A stretch of DNA of 64,000 bases from Narthecium ossifragum. Taxonomy: Eukaryota > Streptophyta > Magnoliopsida > Dioscoreales > Nartheciaceae. Under the pieces are notes generated by a model that had not been told where the DNA came from, searched no databases, and saw nothing but the letters and a program-made list of their open reading frames with translations. The stretch lies in contig OY986974.1 of assembly GCA_963920575.1 (NCBI GenBank), positions 1 to 64,000 of the forward strand, read 5' to 3'. Shown here piece after piece: positions 61,027 through 64,000 of this stretch (positions within the stretch are counted from its first letter, which is position 1; each line of letters opens with the position of its first letter). Both the position numbers and the translations under genes were made by a program.

Positions 61027-64000
61027 ATTACTAGGCCTTGCTAATCTTTTTCCCTTTTTCTCAATCATCTTTTTGCTGAATATCATCCCAGGCAGGCCTC
61101 CTCGAAGAACCCGGCCACCGGATCGACCACGTCGAATCCCTGGATCCTCAGCCTCCAAAATAGCAAGGTTTTACCTTTTACCTTTTTTGCCTTTTCCTTG
61201 ACTTTTTAATACTAGGCCTTGCTAATGTTTTTTCTTATTTCTCATTCATTTTTTTGCTGAATATCATCCCAGGCAGGCCTCCTCGAAGCCCCTGGCCACG
61301 GGATCTAGCACGTCGAATCCCCGGATCCTTAGCCTCCAAAATAGCAAGCTTTTACCTTTTACCTTTTTAGCCTTTTCCTTCACATTTTGATACTAAGCCT
61401 TGCTAATTTTTTTCCCTTTTTCTCATTCATCTTTTTGCTGAATATCATCCCAGGCAGACCTCCTCGAAGCCCCTGGCCACCGGATCGACCACGTCGAATC
61501 CCTGGATCCTCAGCCTCCAAAATAGCAAGCTTTTACCTTTTACCTTTTTTGCCTTTTCCTTGACTTTTTAATACTAGGCCTTGCTAATGTTTTTTCTTAT
61601 TTCTCATTCATTTTTTTTGCTGAATATCATCCCAGGCAGGCCTCCTCGAAGCCCCTGGCCACGGGATCGAGCACGTCGAATCCCCGGATCCTCAGCCTCC
61701 AAAATAGCAAGCTTCTACCTTTTACCTTTTTAGCCTTTTCCTTAACTTTTTAATACTAAGCCTTGCTAATTTTTTTTATTATTTCTCATTCATTTTTTTG
61801 CTGAATATCATTCCAGGTTGGCCTCCTCGAAGCTCTTGGCTACCGAATCGGGCACGTCGAATTCTCAGATCCTCAGCCTCCAAAATTGCAAGCTTTTACC
61901 TTTTATCTTTTTTGCCTTTTCCTTCACATTTTGATACTAGGCCTGCTAATTTTTTTCCCTTTTTCTCATTCATCTTTTTGCTGAGTATCATCCTCGGCAG
62001 GCCTTCTCGAAGCCCCTGCCCACCGGATCGCGCACGTCGAATCCCCGGATGCTCAGCCTCCAAAATAGCAAGCTTTTACCTTTTACCTTTTTTGCCTTTT
62101 CCTTCACTTTTTAATACTATGCCTTGCTAATTTTTTTTCTTATTTCTCATTCATTTTTTTGCTGAATATCATTCTAGGCAAGCCTCCTCGAAGCCCCTGG
62201 CCACCGGATCGAGCACGTCGATTCCCCAGATGCTAAGCCTCCAAAATAGCAAGCTTTTACCTTTTACCTTTTTTGCCTTTTCCTTCACTTTTTAATACTA
62301 TGCCTTGCTAATGTTTTTTCTTATTTCTCATTCATTTGTTTGCTGAATATCATCCCAGGCAGGCCTCCTCGAAGCTCCTTGCCACCGAATCGGGCACGTC
62401 GAATCCTCAGATGCTCAGCCTCCAAAATAGCAAGCTTTTACCTTTTATCTTTTTTGCCTTTTCCATCATTTTTTGATACTAGGCCTTGCAAATTTTTTTC
62501 CCTTTTTCTCATTCATCTTTTTGCTAAATATCATCCCAGGCAGGCCTCCTCGAAGCCCCTGGCCACCGGATCGGACACATCGAATCCCCGGATCCTCAGC
62601 CTACAAAATAGCAAGCTTTTACCTTTTACCTTTTTGCCTTTTCCTTCACTTTTTGATACTAGGCCTTGCTAATTTTTTTTCTTGTTTCTCATTCATTTTT
62701 TTGCTGAATATCATCCCAGGCAGGCCTCTTCGAAGCTCCTGGCCACCGGATCGAGCACGTCGAATCCCCGGATCCTCAGCCTCCAAAATAGCAAACTTTT
62801 ACCTTTTACCTTTTTTGCCTTTTCCTTCACTTTTTAATAGTATGCCTTGCTAATTTTTTTTCTTATTTTTCATTCATTTTTTTGCTGAATAACATCCCAG
62901 GCAGGCCTCCTCGAAGCCCCTGGCCACTGGATCGAGCACGTCGAATCCCCGGATCCTCAGCCTCCAAAATAGCAAGCTTTTACCTTTTACCTTTTTTGTC
63001 TTTTCCTTCACTTTTTAATACTAGGCCTTGCTAATTTTCTTTCTTATTTCTCATTCATTTTTTTGCTGAATATCATCCCATGCAGGACTCCTCGAAGCCC
63101 CTGGCCACCGGGTCGAGCACGTCGAGTCCTTGGATCCTCAGCCTCCAAAATAGCAAGCTTTTACCTTTTATCATTTTTGCCTTTTCCTTCACTTAAAAAT
63201 ACTGGGCATTGCTATTTTTTTTTCTTATTTCTCATTCATTTTTTTGCTGAATATCATCCCAGATAGGCCTCCTCGAAGCACTTGGCGACCGAATCGGGCA
63301 CGTCGAATCCTCAGATCCTCAACCTCCAAAATAGCAAGCTTTTACTTTTTACTTTTTACCTTTTTTTGCCTTTTCCTTCAGTTTTTGATACTTGGCCTTG
63401 CTAATTTTTTTCCTTTTTTCTCATTCGTCTTTTTGCTAAATGTCATCCCAGGCGGGCCTCCTCGAAGCCCCTGGCCACCGGATCGGACACGTCGAATCCC
63501 CGGATCCTCAGCCTACAAAATAGCAAGCTTTTACCTTTTACCTTTTTGCCTTTTCCTTCACTTTTTAATACTAGGTCTTGCTAATTTTTTTTCTGATTTC
63601 TCATTCATGTTTTTGCTTAATATCATCCCAGGCAGGCCTCCTCGAAGCCCCTGGCGACCGGATCGACCACGTCGAATCCCCGGGTCCTCAGCATCCTAAA
63701 TAGCAAGCTTTTACCTTTTACCTTTTTTGCCTTTTCCTTCACTTTTTAATACTAGACCTTGCTAATTTTTTTTCTTATTTCTCATTCATTTTTTTGCTAA
63801 ATATCATCCCAGGTAGGCCTCTTCGAAGCTCTTGGCGACCGAATCGGGCACGTCGAATCCTCAGATCCTCAGCCTCAAAAATAGCAAGCTTTTACCTTTT
63901 TTGCCTTTTCCTTCACATTTTGATACTAGGCCATGCTAATTTTTTTCCGCTTTTCTCATTCATCTTTTTGCTGAATATCATCCCAGGCAGACCTCCTCGA

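Larger units (their letters stand above)
26940..64000 (+). repeat. 181-bp satellite array, forward block 4 with higher-order repeats
   Basis: About 205 forward monomers with a changed composition. From about 26.97 kb a monomer type with CTCTTGGCGACCGAATCGGG followed by AATCCTCAGATCCTCAGCC appears, and I did not notice it further left. From about 27.44 kb many monomers have TTTTTAATACTAGG instead of TTTTTGATACTAGG. Three classes alternate: A (TTTTTTTCCCTTTTTCTCATTC, often GGACACATCG and 180 bp long), B (CTTATTTCTCATTCATTTTT with GAGCACGTCG) and C (GGTAGGCC with CTCTTGGCGACC). A-type monomers recur most often every three monomers. The 180 bp variant lacks one T in CCTTTTTTGCC, so open frames continue through it; frames up to about 186 codons here are repeat artefacts. 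The array continues past the right edge. Confidence 0.95.

Noticed and set aside
26940..64000. CENP-B-box-like motif in the monomer
   Set aside because: The reverse strand has CTTCGAGGAGGCC, but the required A and CGGG positions of the box do not match.
1..64000. CRISPR-like direct repeats
   Set aside because: Repeats are contiguous 181 bp satellite monomers with no short repeat/unique spacer pattern.
1..64000. A previously undescribed multi-gene system
   Set aside because: No non-retroelement coding region was found in any frame; the unusual signals are in repeat structure and insertion behaviour.

Overview
This window is heterochromatin-like repetitive DNA from a plant nuclear genome. About 56 of the 64 kb is a head-to-tail satellite with a monomer of about 181 bp (roughly 309 copies by length). 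Two insertions interrupt it, both LTR retrotransposons related to the Del/Tekay-like chromovirus branch of Ty3/gypsy. The plant assignment rests on the initiator-methionine tRNA primer site, the gag-pol domain order ending in a chromodomain, and the LTR termini. The species is not identifiable from what I can see. The monomer length suits a centromeric or other heterochromatic plant satellite, but no sequence-level evidence of centromere function was found. I see no host protein-coding gene, tRNA, rRNA or CRISPR array.

Layout. (1) 1-848: satellite in reverse orientation, switching at about 848 to the forward orientation kept for the rest of the window. (2) 849-6181: forward satellite, diverged monomers with local subfamilies. 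(3) 6182-8763: a 2,582 bp solo LTR with a perfect 5 bp target-site duplication (CTCAG), carrying seven short inverted-repeat blocks. (4) 8764-18874: forward satellite, diverged, with several internally deleted monomers. (5) 18875-24302: a 5,428 bp retrotransposon on the minus strand with two 611 bp LTRs, a primer binding site, and degenerate gag and pol (partial protease, reverse transcriptase with an internal deletion, RNase H, integrase, chromodomain). It is flanked by the same CTCAG duplication. (6) 24303 to about 26.9 kb: forward satellite like region 4. (7) About 26.9-64.0 kb: forward satellite in which distinct monomer types alternate and form higher-order repeats (3-mer, 6-mer, 14-mer), including an almost perfect 2,531 bp tandem duplication.

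How the parts relate. The two retroelements entered the same nucleotide of the satellite monomer, in the same orientation, with the same duplicated 5 bp. Their LTRs are homologous at the ends and in a central block, so they are distant members of one lineage. The element at 18.9-24.3 kb cannot be autonomous: it has nine premature stops in the pol frame and lacks parts of gag, protease and reverse transcriptase. The satellite shows signs of ongoing turnover by unequal exchange, including a chimeric monomer that explains a 6-mer to 4-mer contraction. The many open frames over the satellite are by-products of its low stop density and are not annotated as genes.
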